A stretch of DNA of 53,263 bases from Flavobacteriales bacterium (GTDB taxonomy: Bacteria; Bacteroidota; Bacteroidia; Flavobacteriales_F; PHOS-HE28): assembly GCA_016787995.1 (NCBI GenBank), contig JAEUTB010000205.1:1-53263 (forward strand), in the 5' to 3' direction. The translations under genes and the position numbers were made by a program. Below are positions 25,875 through 35,532 of this stretch, piece after piece; positions within the stretch are counted from its first letter, which is position 1; every line of letters begins with the position of its first letter. The notes beneath the pieces were generated by a model. That model was given only the letters and a program-made list of their open reading frames with translations, was not told where the DNA came from and searched no databases.

Positions 25875-26425
25875 GAGTGCTCATGCTGCTTCTGTTGCTA
25901 GGCCCAGCGTTCGCAAGTGGTCAGCCGTTCGAACATGGTCCGTCCCCAGTAGTCACGGGTTTCATCGGCCTACCCATGCAGGACCCCGATGGTTTCGCTC
26001 GCGCTTTGGAACGTGGGAGCATCCGCGCCATCGACCGCTGGATGAAGCGCGAACTGATGGCCCAAAAGCGAGGAGAGCAGCTGGACAACGGGTCCACCAC
26101 GATCACGGTGCATACGCTCACGTACAACAGCATCGTGGACTGGTTGAAGAAGCAACCCGGTGTGATCGACGCGGCGTGGGATGGATGTATGGCGAAGCCG
26201 ATGATCTGGCCTGGTCATTCGCGGATCGGGATGCGGTTCATCATGAAGGGGATCGAGCATGAACGGTGCTATCGGGTCCAAGAGGGCATTCCAGGTGTGA
26301 TCCGTCTACCGGGTTGGAGGCCTCACGTGCGCAGCGCCCGTGAACACCTGAAGTTCCTGGATGCCACGGAACATCCGGGCTTCGTTGAACAACAAAGGCA
26401 AGCGTGCAGGGAGCACCTTCGTTAG
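25871..26425 (+). CDS. small secreted protein, unknown
   Basis: An exported protein of 184 residues with a signal peptide (MRVLMLLLLLGPAFASGQ). The start at 25871 overlaps the preceding gene's TGA. The mature part has a helical first half (MQDPDGFARALERGSIRAID) and a second half with WDGCMAKPMIWPGHSRIGMRF. Three cysteines remain after signal cleavage; pairing is unclear. No family recognised. It is the last gene of the four-gene plus-strand set and ends with a four-base overlap onto the tail of the convergent SulP gene. Confidence 0.65.
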   Translation: MRVLMLLLLLGPAFASGQPFEHGPSPVVTGFIGLPMQDPDGFARALERGSIRAIDRWMKRELMAQKRGEQLDNGSTTITVHTLTYNSIVDWLKKQPGVIDAAWDGCMAKPMIWPGHSRIGMRFIMKGIEHERCYRVQEGIPGVIRLPGWRPHVRSAREHLKFLDATEHPGFVEQQRQACREHLR

Positions 26426-28098
26426 GCGCCGATCCTGCTCAAGGTGTCCTCCACATTCATGGCAAGTAGTTCATCGCGGAACCAGGGCTGCGCGCGCAGT
26501 TCATCCGCCACGGTGGGCACCACATCGGTGATGAAGATCTGCTTCCGTTGACGTTCCAGCTGCTGTACGATGTGCCCGATGCGATGCATCCCCGTGGCAT
26601 CCACCATCGGTACATGACGTAGCCGGATGATGATGACGTGCTGCCGATCATTGATCTCCGACAGCACATCCTGGAATTTCTGCGCTGCGCCGAAGAACAA
26701 CGGTCCGCTGACGTCGAACACCCGTACGCCAGGAGGCACGGCGATCTCGCCCTCTTCCGCCGCTCCGCCATCGGTCAACACGGGCTTAAGATCGGTGATG
26801 TCGCTCATGCGTTTCATGAAGAGGAAGGCCGCCAGCACCATGCCCACCTCGATGGCGAGAACAAGGTCGAAGACCACGGTGAGCAGAAAGGTGACCACCA
26901 GGACCAACGCATCATACCGATGACCCTTCAACGCGCTAACGAAGCTGCGCCACTCGCTCATGTTGTATGCCACCACCACAAGGATGCCTGCCAAGGCAGC
27001 GAGTGGGATACGGCCGGCCAGTGGAGCGGCCGCCAGCATGATGACAAGAAGTGTGATCGCGTGAACCATGCCCGCGATCGGCGTGCGGCCCCCGTTCTTC
27101 ACGTTGGTGGCCGTACGCGCGATGGCACCGGTGGCCGGTATACCGCCGAACAAGGCGGATAGCATGTTACCGCCGCCCTGTGCGATCAGTTCCATGTCGC
27201 TGCGGTGCCGGCCGCCGATCATGCCATCGGCCACTACCGCGCTCAGCAGCGATTCGATGGCACCGAGCAACGCGATCGCTACTGCGGGTTGGAAGAGTTC
27301 ACGGACCGTGGCAAGGTCCAGACGTGGTAGATGCGGAATAGGCAGCGTTTGAGGGATCGCACCGAAACGTCCGGCGATGGTCTCCACCGGCAGTTGAAAG
27401 CCCCAGGCCACGGCTGTACAGGCGATGATCGCGGCCAGTGGTCCAGGGATATACCGGGTGATGCGTGGAGTGAACAGCACGAGTCCGATGGACAATACGC
27501 TTACCGCCACCGCCCACGGGTTGATGCTCGTCAACTGGCCTGCGTAGGCCATCCATTGCTGAACGGCACCACTGGGCAAGTCTCCCATGCGAAGACCGAG
27601 GAGCTCCTTCACCTGGGTGGTAAGAATGATGACCGCGATACCCGCTGTGAAACCGACGATGAGGGTGTGTGGGAAGTACTTGAGCAACTTGCCCGCACGC
27701 ATCAGCCCCAGCAACACGAGCAGTATACCCGCCATGAAGGTGGCGATGACCAGGCCCTCGATCCCGTGTTGTTGAACGATGCCGTAAACGATGACGATGA
27801 AGGCGCCTGTGGGCCCACCGATCTGGACACGGCTACCTCCGAAAGCCGAGATGGCGAACCCCGCTACGATGGCGGTGATCAGCCCTTTATCGGGTGCTAC
27901 ACCGGATGCGATGGCGAAGGCGATGGCCAACGGCAAGGCAACGATGCCCACGATCATACCCGATATCACATCGGCGCGGAGCTGTGCCCGAGGAATGCCA
28001 GCTTTCCAAAGGGTGAAGAGCTTCGGGGTGAACTCGAGTCGCACGGTGGACAAAGGAACGAAAGCTCCCTCACTGCTCCCGATCAGGCATTCGTACAC
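26422..28098 (-). CDS. SulP-family anion transporter with STAS domain
   Basis: A transporter of up to 558 residues. The membrane part has the SulP pattern (LRADVISGMIVGIVALPLAIAFAI, then GGSRVQIGGPTGAFIVIV) and about 12-14 helices. It is followed by a cytoplasmic STAS domain (about 450-558) with DVSGPLFFGAAQKF and RLRHVPMVDATGMHRIG. Such proteins move sulfate, bicarbonate or other anions across the inner membrane. The start is uncertain: the frame begins at a GTG (28096-28098), and no ATG occurs before the first helix. The gene overlaps its convergent neighbour by four bases. There are no carbonic anhydrase or assimilation genes beside it to indicate substrate. Confidence 0.92.
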   Translation of the reverse strand: MYECLIGSSEGAFVPLSTVRLEFTPKLFTLWKAGIPRAQLRADVISGMIVGIVALPLAIAFAIASGVAPDKGLITAIVAGFAISAFGGSRVQIGGPTGAFIVIVYGIVQQHGIEGLVIATFMAGILLVLLGLMRAGKLLKYFPHTLIVGFTAGIAVIILTTQVKELLGLRMGDLPSGAVQQWMAYAGQLTSINPWAVAVSVLSIGLVLFTPRITRYIPGPLAAIIACTAVAWGFQLPVETIAGRFGAIPQTLPIPHLPRLDLATVRELFQPAVAIALLGAIESLLSAVVADGMIGGRHRSDMELIAQGGGNMLSALFGGIPATGAIARTATNVKNGGRTPIAGMVHAITLLVIMLAAAPLAGRIPLAALAGILVVVAYNMSEWRSFVSALKGHRYDALVLVVTFLLTVVFDLVLAIEVGMVLAAFLFMKRMSDITDLKPVLTDGGAAEEGEIAVPPGVRVFDVSGPLFFGAAQKFQDVLSEINDRQHVIIIRLRHVPMVDATGMHRIGHIVQQLERQRKQIFITDVVPTVADELRAQPWFRDELLAMNVEDTLSRIGA

Positions 28099-28117
28099 AT
28101 GCGGATGCTAGGCGCGT

Positions 28118-28864
28118 TCACCTCACCACGCTCATTTTCAAACGACCTGTATCCCAAACCAGCGTATAGATCCCGCTGGCGTTACCGATCTCGACATGCT
28201 CCTGCTTCACCCCTTCGGCCATGGTCCATCGGCGTACGAGACGTCCAGATGCATCACGAAGTTCGAACGGCATGGCATGATCAGGGCTGTCACGGGTGAT
28301 GGTGAAATGTCCGTTGTTCGGATTCGGGAACGCGAGCACATGGAGTGCGGCCGATGGTAAGTACACCGCCACCATCGGGCTTGTTCGATGCGTGCCGTCG
28401 TGGTCCATTTGGATCAGGCGGTAATAGCTGGTCCCTGAGTATGGTGCGTGATCAAGCAGATCGTAATGCCGTGTGATGTGGCTGTTGCCCGCACCGGGTA
28501 CAGTGCCCACGGGCTCGAAGGCTATCCCATCAATACTGCGTTCCACGGTGAAGAAGGCATTGTCGATCTCCACAGCGGTGGTCCACGTGCACAGGATCTC
28601 GCGCCTATCGGTAGGCACTGCATCGAAATAGATCAGTTCCACCGGTAAGGGTGATGCTTCGTAGGCCAGCGCCCAGATGTGCTCATTACCAGGGGCGGTG
28701 GCATCGGTGAAGAGTACATTCGGTACGAGCACTTCGCGGACGCCCGGGTTCGATTGACCGGGTAGGGCGGGGTTCTGCCAGGTGTGCCTGTGACCGTACC
28801 CGCCCAGAACGCGGACCGGAAAGGGTTCTAGACCAGGCGTCGGATCGGCCTTTACACGGTGTTA
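28118..28864 (-). pseudogene. 5'-truncated T9SS-sorted protein
   Basis: A minus-strand reading frame open from just after a stop at 28862-28864 down to 28118, but without a start codon or signal peptide at its head. Upstream of the first GTG (28730-28732) the frame still reads like protein (VRVLGGYGHRHTWQNPALPG), so the missing part is the beginning of the gene. The remainder is the C-terminal part of a large secreted protein, SPLPVELIYFDAVPTDRR and then a T9SS type A tail (VLAFPNPNNGHFTI). The break lies 20 bases from the end of the upstream paralogue array, which suggests deletion or replacement of the 5' part by the array. It could be expressed only as an unexported fragment. Confidence 0.7.
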
Positions 28865-28883
28865 AGCGGCCTTCATCCCACCA

Positions 28884-31064
28884 TCATGAACGAACGAATC
28901 GCCGGCAGTACACCGAACCTTGACTTGTGCGGACTTGAAGGAGGTAGCATCCGGAAGGTAATGTCGCGATATCGACGATGCCATCGGCCGCTTGTGGTCG
29001 GCTTGTGAAGATGACCCTGCCGTCCGCTGTTATCACCGAAAGGCGCTCGATCGTTCCGGGGAACTGGAACCGGATCTGTTCCGAAGCGGGGATGGGTGAT
29101 ACGATGAGGTCATCGGACATCGGTGTCAGGATCGCCGTGCTGAACTCCGCCACCAGTATGCTCGGCTCGGTGATGATCGGTTCGTTGTAGTCGAAGAAGA
29201 TGTTGGCGATGTTCTCGATCGCTGTGCCTGCGGCCAAAGGCAGGCGGGGCTTCAACCTGAACTTCATCAAGCCATGGCTGCCCGGTTCGTCGCTGGCGCT
29301 ATCCGGTAGTTGGATAGCATCGAAGCGCCATTCGATCACGCGGCCGGGTTTGAATGAAACGCTGAAGGGATGGGACGCCGCTCCTTGCTCGAAGGACAGC
29401 ATGTCCAGCTCGGACGCGATGGTATCGGTGATCACCACGAACTCCGCTGGGAAGGTGCCGGTGTTCTGGAAACGGATGGTGTAGTCGATCCATTCGTCCG
29501 CGTCGATGAAGTAGAGGTCGTCGCTGGCTCTCGAGCTGGTTACCGCGCGTTTGTCATTCGGATCGAAGCTGCCTACTACGACATCGACCGATACATCAGA
29601 GTCATTGGCTGTATTCCCGTCGGGCAGGGTGTTGTTCACCGCGAGGGTGCTGGTCAACGGCGTGCCCAGTGCCGTCCCGACCGGAGTACTCACGGTCACG
29701 TAAAAATTTGCAGCCTGAAAACTGATGAGCGGAGGAAGGCTCCAGGTCAGAATGTTCCCAGAGACCGTAGGAGCAGGATCACTGGAAAGGAAGGCGAGCG
29801 TAGGATCCAAAACAAGGGTCACGGTCACAGGACCGCTCATCTGGGGTGAGTTGTTCCGAATATGGAGGTGATAGTCCGTAGCGAAGCCCGGGCGAAGCAC
29901 ACCAGCAGAAAGACTCGCGCGCAGATCCAGTGGTTGTGTGCTTCCATTGGCCAGATCGATCACGCTGGCGTTCCCGCTCACGCTGAAGGGCACAGGTTGC
30001 ACAGCAGGGCAGATCGGTACCAACGTCGGATCGGTCTGTTCAAGCGTATAGTTGCCATTGAATAGTCCGAACGCGAATCGACCAGCGCCATCCGTGAGCG
30101 CAACTTCGTTCCCTGGTTGGATGGATAGGGTACTGTAGGGTACACCCACTTCGTTAGGATCTTTCACACAATCGCCATTCAGGTCGTAGAAGCTGGTCCC
30201 TTGCACGCTGCCACACGTTGGACCCAGATCAGGAACGGTCACCCAGATGGTGTCATAGCTGCATTGGCCCGGGTCCAGTGCTTCAGCTGTGTAGCCTAAC
30301 CACCAATGGATGCCATAGTAGCCAGGCTCAAGGTTCACGAAGTCCACCGACAAGCTTGCGGGGTCAGGCTGATTCGCTTGAGGTTGAAGCACCTGATCAT
30401 CGCGGATCAAATTCACCCAGGTCAGACCCGCAGGTGCCAGGCCAGAGGACTGCACGTGAATGGCACCGATGGGCACGTTCGAACAGGATGGTTCAACACT
30501 GGTGATCGATAGCGCAGGCCAATTCACGACCTGGGGTCCGTTCGAGCCGGAAATGGTTCCTGTACACCCATGACCATCGTCCACGGGATATTCGAAGAAG
30601 GACCCCCAACCATCTGGGTAGAAGATGAACGTCGGCCCGTTCAGTGTTGAACCCCACAGTGTCGCAGGGATCCCGTTCACCGTCCAAGTGTTGTTCATAC
30701 CCGAGACATAGGGGTCTTCGAGCAAGTTCCCCGGCGCAGCGCACCAGGCAACTCCCGTGCCTATGGCGGTGAGGTCATAGGGTTCGGAAAGCACATCCAC
30801 CGTGACCGAGGCTGTTTCCGAATTGGCATCAGTGACAGTGCATGTATAGCTCCCGGCGATCAGGTTGCTACGTTGAGGATACGAAGGTCCATCCGCCCAA
30901 CTGTAGTTGAAAGGAGGAAGACCTCCGGTCGCCAACACAGTGATATGCCCATTGCCGTAAGTACAGGTCTCATGGACCAAGTTGGTCACCTGGATATCCA
31001 GCACAGCGTGTACCCGGGCATTCGCGTCGTGAACGAGAAGAAGGAGGAGTACGATGCTGCGCAT
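28884..31064 (-). CDS. T9SS-secreted SprB/DUF7619 paralogue 4
   Basis: A secreted protein of 726 residues, last of four tandem paralogues. Visible in order: signal peptide (MRSIVLLLLLVHDANA), SprB repeat (about 25-95, GGLPPFNYSWADG and LIAGSYTCTVTD), a beta-rich region, an SdrD-B-like domain (about 285-370, VQGTSFYDLNGDCVKDPNEVG), DUF7619 (about 490-640, [15 protein letters not shown] and [20 protein letters not shown]) and a T9SS type A tail (from about 650, PSILVAEFSTAILT and LIVSPIPASEQ). Such modules form adhesive surface proteins in Bacteroidota. It starts three bases after the previous paralogue, so the set is one operon. Confidence 0.85.
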   Translation of the reverse strand: MRSIVLLLLLVHDANARVHAVLDIQVTNLVHETCTYGNGHITVLATGGLPPFNYSWADGPSYPQRSNLIAGSYTCTVTDANSETASVTVDVLSEPYDLTAIGTGVAWCAAPGNLLEDPYVSGMNNTWTVNGIPATLWGSTLNGPTFIFYPDGWGSFFEYPVDDGHGCTGTISGSNGPQVVNWPALSITSVEPSCSNVPIGAIHVQSSGLAPAGLTWVNLIRDDQVLQPQANQPDPASLSVDFVNLEPGYYGIHWWLGYTAEALDPGQCSYDTIWVTVPDLGPTCGSVQGTSFYDLNGDCVKDPNEVGVPYSTLSIQPGNEVALTDGAGRFAFGLFNGNYTLEQTDPTLVPICPAVQPVPFSVSGNASVIDLANGSTQPLDLRASLSAGVLRPGFATDYHLHIRNNSPQMSGPVTVTLVLDPTLAFLSSDPAPTVSGNILTWSLPPLISFQAANFYVTVSTPVGTALGTPLTSTLAVNNTLPDGNTANDSDVSVDVVVGSFDPNDKRAVTSSRASDDLYFIDADEWIDYTIRFQNTGTFPAEFVVITDTIASELDMLSFEQGAASHPFSVSFKPGRVIEWRFDAIQLPDSASDEPGSHGLMKFRLKPRLPLAAGTAIENIANIFFDYNEPIITEPSILVAEFSTAILTPMSDDLIVSPIPASEQIRFQFPGTIERLSVITADGRVIFTSRPQAADGIVDIATLPSGCYLLQVRTSQGSVYCRRFVRS

Positions 31065-31067
31065 AGG

Positions 31068-33302
31068 TCAGTGTTTTACGAAGCGTTTACGCGCGGAGGA
31101 CCCATCTTCCAGAGTGGTGATCAGGATATACGGACCGGCTTTCAGCGCTGCGACGTCAAGGACTATCGTGTTCGAGTAGATGCTGGTCGTGAGCACATGT
31201 CTTCCATCGGCCGCGAAGATGGACACATTGGTCATCAGGACTGATGTGCTCACCTGAAGCAGATCCTGTGTAGGTACCGGGGCCATGGAAAGGTCCTGCC
31301 CTGTCAAATCATCCACCTCTGTACTGAACTCCGCCACCAGTACGCTCGGCTCGGTGATCACTGGTTCGTTGAAGTCGAAGTAGATAGCGGCCGTGTTCTC
31401 GATCACATCACCTGGCAGCAGTCCGTTCCGTGGCTTCATGCGGAAGGCCACGAAGCCTTGGCTGCCCAACAAGTCCGTTGTACTGTCCGGTAATAGGATG
31501 TCGTTGAAGGTGAAGACCAGCTCGCGCCCCTCACCGAAGGAAGGGGTGAACGCATGCGAGGCGCCGAGGATCTGGAGGCTCTCGATGTCAAGGTCCTGTT
31601 CGATGATGTCGCGGATAACCACGGTGAACGCCGTGTCGCTGCCGGTGTTCTGGAAGCGCACCACATAGTCGATCCAGAGGTCCTGGTCCAGGTAGTATTG
31701 CTCGGTGCTCTGGCTGTTGTTGGCAGTGCCCACCTTGTCATTGGGGTCGTAGCTGGCCACGATGGTCCCTTGTCCCGTATCGGTATTGTTCACCATGCTG
31801 CTCTCGTTGGAGGTGCTGGTGGCAGTAGCGGACCAGCTATGTACGAGGCCGAGGAGCTGTGGGTCCGGCGGTACTTGCACGGTGAACTGCAGCCAGCGCT
31901 GCTCAAAGGGCGCGATCACCGGGATGTTCCATTGCACCTGCCCGGGCGTCGCTACGGGATCATTCGTCCCACTGATGAAGGTGAAGAGGGGGTCGTGCGT
32001 GAACGTGACGTTCACATTCTCGCCACTTGCTCCTGTGTTATTGATCAGGCGTACCGAAAAGGTGAACGGGATGCCTACGCGTGATATCCCTTGTAGGGCG
32101 TAAACGCTCAGATCGAAGGGCGAGAGCGTGGAGTCGGCGATGTTCAGCACGGCGTCGTTGCCGCTGCTCACCGTGAACGGGATCGGACCAGCGGGAGGGC
32201 ACAACTGCACTGCATCGGGGTTCAACTGCTCCAATGCATAAGCGCCGTAGGGTAGCCCGATGGAATAGTCGCCATTACCGGACGTGATGCCGTACACCGG
32301 TCCTGGTGTGGCCTTCAGGAGTTGGTAGGGAATGCCCACCTCAAGGCCGTCCTGTAAGCAATCCACATCGGTCTCGTAGTGAACGGTGCCGCTCACGGTG
32401 GCACACGCCGTTCCAAGGTCCGGAACTGTAACGGGCACATCGATCACGCAGGGCTGTTGTGCGGAACCCAAGCTTTCGATGGAGGTGAACCGCAAGGTCC
32501 AATCGCCTGGATGCAGACCGACGATCTGAAAGGTCTCGGTTCCGGCATGGAAGGGTAGGTTCGGGATGGGGGCCACTTGTAGGCCAAGGTCATCCACAGC
32601 GCGAACGGACCAGGAGTCCTCGCTCACGAGTGGTTCGGTCACCACGGTCACTTCGCCAGCGATGGTCCCGTTGTTCGCCCCGGTGCAGCTGCCGGTCACT
32701 TCGCCCACTGCTAGGGTAGGCTCGATCAATGCGGGTACGGTGAAGGAAACCTCTCCTGAGCCGCAACTGCTGTTCACGCTGAGCTGTATCGTTTGGCCAG
32801 CGCAGGCGCCGAGCAATTCATAGCGTTGGTAGTAGCTTACGTTATCCGGCTCACCGGAGTCCCAGATGGGACTGAGCACCACGTTGAGGTTGGGCGATGT
32901 ACTGACGGTGTATCCCCCGAACTGCCTGAGCAGGTAGAGTCGTACACCACCGTTGCATTGACCGGTGCAGGGCGCAAGACCCGGGAAACCGAGGTTCTGT
33001 GTTAGTCCGCTCCCTGTGGGAGGCGCACCGCCAAAGAACACTTCACAGGTCGCCGTGCTCGATGCACCCGTGTTGTCGACGACCGTCACGGAGTAGGTGC
33101 CGGGAAAGAGACCATAGATCTCTGAGCCGGTACTTCCGTTGGACCAGTTGAACGCGTAAGGTGGATCACCGTTCAGTGCAGTTGCGATAATGGCGCCGTT
33201 GTTACCGTCGCAGTCGGTGGCATAAACCTCCAAGCGGACCTCCAGTGCACGTGTAACGGTAGTCGAGGCGACCAGTGCTACGATCAGGAACAGGTTGCGC
33301 AT
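31068..33302 (-). CDS. T9SS-secreted SprB/DUF7619 paralogue 3
   Basis: A secreted protein of 744 residues with the same plan as its neighbours: signal peptide (MRNLFLIVALVASTTVTRA), SprB repeat (PPYAFNWSNGSTGSEIYG, PGTYSVTVVDN), SdrD-B-like domain (GTVHYETDVDCLQDGLEVG), DUF7619 (SYDPNDKVGTANNSQST, FQNTGSDTAFTVVI) and T9SS tail ([24 protein letters not shown]). The N-terminal half differs most from the others, and this is the only copy whose DUF7619 reads WIDYVVRFQNTG. It is separated from the upstream copy by ten bases and from the downstream copy by three. Likely surface or released adhesin-type protein. Confidence 0.85.
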   Translation of the reverse strand: MRNLFLIVALVASTTVTRALEVRLEVYATDCDGNNGAIIATALNGDPPYAFNWSNGSTGSEIYGLFPGTYSVTVVDNTGASSTATCEVFFGGAPPTGSGLTQNLGFPGLAPCTGQCNGGVRLYLLRQFGGYTVSTSPNLNVVLSPIWDSGEPDNVSYYQRYELLGACAGQTIQLSVNSSCGSGEVSFTVPALIEPTLAVGEVTGSCTGANNGTIAGEVTVVTEPLVSEDSWSVRAVDDLGLQVAPIPNLPFHAGTETFQIVGLHPGDWTLRFTSIESLGSAQQPCVIDVPVTVPDLGTACATVSGTVHYETDVDCLQDGLEVGIPYQLLKATPGPVYGITSGNGDYSIGLPYGAYALEQLNPDAVQLCPPAGPIPFTVSSGNDAVLNIADSTLSPFDLSVYALQGISRVGIPFTFSVRLINNTGASGENVNVTFTHDPLFTFISGTNDPVATPGQVQWNIPVIAPFEQRWLQFTVQVPPDPQLLGLVHSWSATATSTSNESSMVNNTDTGQGTIVASYDPNDKVGTANNSQSTEQYYLDQDLWIDYVVRFQNTGSDTAFTVVIRDIIEQDLDIESLQILGASHAFTPSFGEGRELVFTFNDILLPDSTTDLLGSQGFVAFRMKPRNGLLPGDVIENTAAIYFDFNEPVITEPSVLVAEFSTEVDDLTGQDLSMAPVPTQDLLQVSTSVLMTNVSIFAADGRHVLTTSIYSNTIVLDVAALKAGPYILITTLEDGSSARKRFVKH

Positions 33303-33312
33303 GGTGGTGGTC

Positions 33313-35532
33313 TTATCGGGTTAAGAGCACCTTGGTCCGGAGAAGGTGTCCGTGTGTGGTATGTACTTCGGCGATATAGGCACCGGAGGCCAGGGCTGAT
33401 ACGTTCAGTATGGCTGCATCACTGTGCAACGCTTGGTGCAACACGATGCGACCGTTCATGTCGCGAAGTAGTCCATCGATCAAGGTGTGACCAGGAGCGC
33501 TAAGGCGCAGTGTTCCTTGTGAGAGGTCCGCGATGGCGATGAGCTGGTGGTCAAGCGTTCCGGATGCCGCCATGCCCGTACTGAACTCCGCCACCAGCAC
33601 GCTCGGCTCGGTGATCACTGGTGGGTTGAAGTCGAAGTAGATGTTGGCGATGTTCGACAACACTTCACCGGGAAGTAAGGGCAGGCGAGGTTTGATACGG
33701 AATGAGACGAACCCATGGCTGCGCGGCTCGTTCACATTGCTATCGGGGAGTTGGATGTCATGGAACGCCCACCTGAGTACATTCCCATCGCGAATGGATA
33801 GTGAATTCGCGTGGGAAGCAGCACCAGGTTCAAAGGTGGCCAGGTCGAGTTGTGCAGGAATGGTGTCGGTGATCACGACGTTGAAGGCTGTATCCGTACC
33901 CGTGTTCTGGAAGCGGATCGTGTAGTCGATCCATTCGTCGGTGTCGATGAGATAGCGCTCACTACTCTGTGTGCTCGTGCGTGCGGTCTTGTCGTTCGGG
34001 TCGTAGCTGCCGGTTACGACGGTGGTAAGTGCTGCGGCATTGTTATCTGGCAATACGTCCACGTTGCCGGTAGTGAGCGTGGCGTTGAAGTGCAGGTCCG
34101 TACCGAGCAGGCCGATATCAGGCGGCACCTGCAATTGTACATGCACCACGCGCTGTTGGAAGGAACTGAACGCTCCGATGTTCCAAGTGAGGGTATTGTT
34201 CGATACTGTGGGCACCGGGCTGGCGGAAATGAACGACAGCGCCGGGTCGAAGGTCAATGACAAGCTGCTCGCACCAGTGCTGGCCATTGTTAGGTTCGAT
34301 AGGAGGGCCGACAGTGCGAGCGGGAATCCCGGGCGCGCCGCTCCGCTGGCCAGGACCACTCTGGCATCCAATGGGACAAGAGCGGTATCCGCCACGTTAA
34401 GGGTCTGCAAAGCACTGCCCACAGCTAATGTGAATGGAGCCGGTGCTGAAAGGCAATGATCATCGAGCACAGCACTTTGCTGCTCCAACGTATACGCACC
34501 CAGCGGAAGGTTCACGCTATACTGCCCTCCGTTCGTGATGGTGTACACCGGACCCGGCAGGATCTCCAGCACCACACCTGTAACTCCGGGTTCGCCACCT
34601 TGCCATGTACAATTCTCATTGTTGTCCATGAACACGGTGCCGCTGATGTTGCCACATCCGTTGCCCAGGTCCGGTATCGTGAAGGGGGTGGAGAGGTTGC
34701 AACCGCTGCTTACCAGGAACGGGCTTTCACTCATGAACTGCGTCAAGAGGTAATCGCCGGGCGGAAGCGTGAACGTATTCGTGTATACCTGATCTCCCGC
34801 GCCTACCGAGTTGAGGTAATGACTATTAAGGTCCGTCAGTTTCACCTGAGTGAATTGCCCGTGCCCTTCCAAGCCGGTCTGGAAGGTGACGGTACCGTTA
34901 CTACCATTGGAGCACGCTCCTTGAATGTCCAGGATGTCAAGCTGAGGCCATTCCACCGGGTAACCGATGTACTCCTGAACGGTACCGGTGCAGCCCATAC
35001 CATCTTCGAAGGTGTATGTGACGGTCATGCCGTATTGCGTGGTCGATCCGCTCCACACATGAAAGGTGTCTATCGGCGAACCAAAGCCGTCATCGTAGAT
35101 GAACTCCTGCATGGGCTGTCCGTTCAACAGATACGGTGTCGGACCCATGAAGGTGCCTAGGAATGGATCCAACCCCGGGCCTTGCAGCACCACACCCGTG
35201 ATCCCGCTGTTGCACAAGCCTTGCGGGCCATTTTCACCAAGGTCGGTCAGTGCGTAAGGCACACCGCTAAGGATGATGTCGTCCGTGGCCTGATCACTAT
35301 TGGCATCGGTCACGATCACCGAATACGTGCCGGGGGCAACACCGGTGAGTACATCCGTTGTAGCTCCAGTATTCCACAAGAACGTATACGGTCCGACACC
35401 ACCGCTAGCCACCGCATGTATGGTGCCATTCGGATAGTTGCACGTGGGGTACGCGCTGGTGTACACATTCACGGTAATGGCGCTCACGAGAGGGCACCAT
35501 GCGACGAGGACTAGCGTCAGGAGTGTTTTCAT
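33313..35532 (-). CDS. T9SS-secreted SprB/DUF7619 paralogue 2
   Basis: A secreted protein of 739 residues: signal peptide ([18 protein letters not shown]), SprB repeat ([29 protein letters not shown]), SdrD-B-like domain ([19 protein letters not shown]), DUF7619 ([37 protein letters not shown]) and T9SS tail ([14 protein letters not shown]). Its DUF7619 and the segment after it are almost identical at the DNA level to paralogue 1, which suggests recent duplication or gene conversion. Its ATG overlaps the TGA of paralogue 1 (ATGA), so expression is coupled. Confidence 0.87.
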   Translation of the reverse strand: MKTLLTLVLVAWCPLVSAITVNVYTSAYPTCNYPNGTIHAVASGGVGPYTFLWNTGATTDVLTGVAPGTYSVIVTDANSDQATDDIILSGVPYALTDLGENGPQGLCNSGITGVVLQGPGLDPFLGTFMGPTPYLLNGQPMQEFIYDDGFGSPIDTFHVWSGSTTQYGMTVTYTFEDGMGCTGTVQEYIGYPVEWPQLDILDIQGACSNGSNGTVTFQTGLEGHGQFTQVKLTDLNSHYLNSVGAGDQVYTNTFTLPPGDYLLTQFMSESPFLVSSGCNLSTPFTIPDLGNGCGNISGTVFMDNNENCTWQGGEPGVTGVVLEILPGPVYTITNGGQYSVNLPLGAYTLEQQSAVLDDHCLSAPAPFTLAVGSALQTLNVADTALVPLDARVVLASGAARPGFPLALSALLSNLTMASTGASSLSLTFDPALSFISASPVPTVSNNTLTWNIGAFSSFQQRVVHVQLQVPPDIGLLGTDLHFNATLTTGNVDVLPDNNAAALTTVVTGSYDPNDKTARTSTQSSERYLIDTDEWIDYTIRFQNTGTDTAFNVVITDTIPAQLDLATFEPGAASHANSLSIRDGNVLRWAFHDIQLPDSNVNEPRSHGFVSFRIKPRLPLLPGEVLSNIANIYFDFNPPVITEPSVLVAEFSTGMAASGTLDHQLIAIADLSQGTLRLSAPGHTLIDGLLRDMNGRIVLHQALHSDAAILNVSALASGAYIAEVHTTHGHLLRTKVLLTR

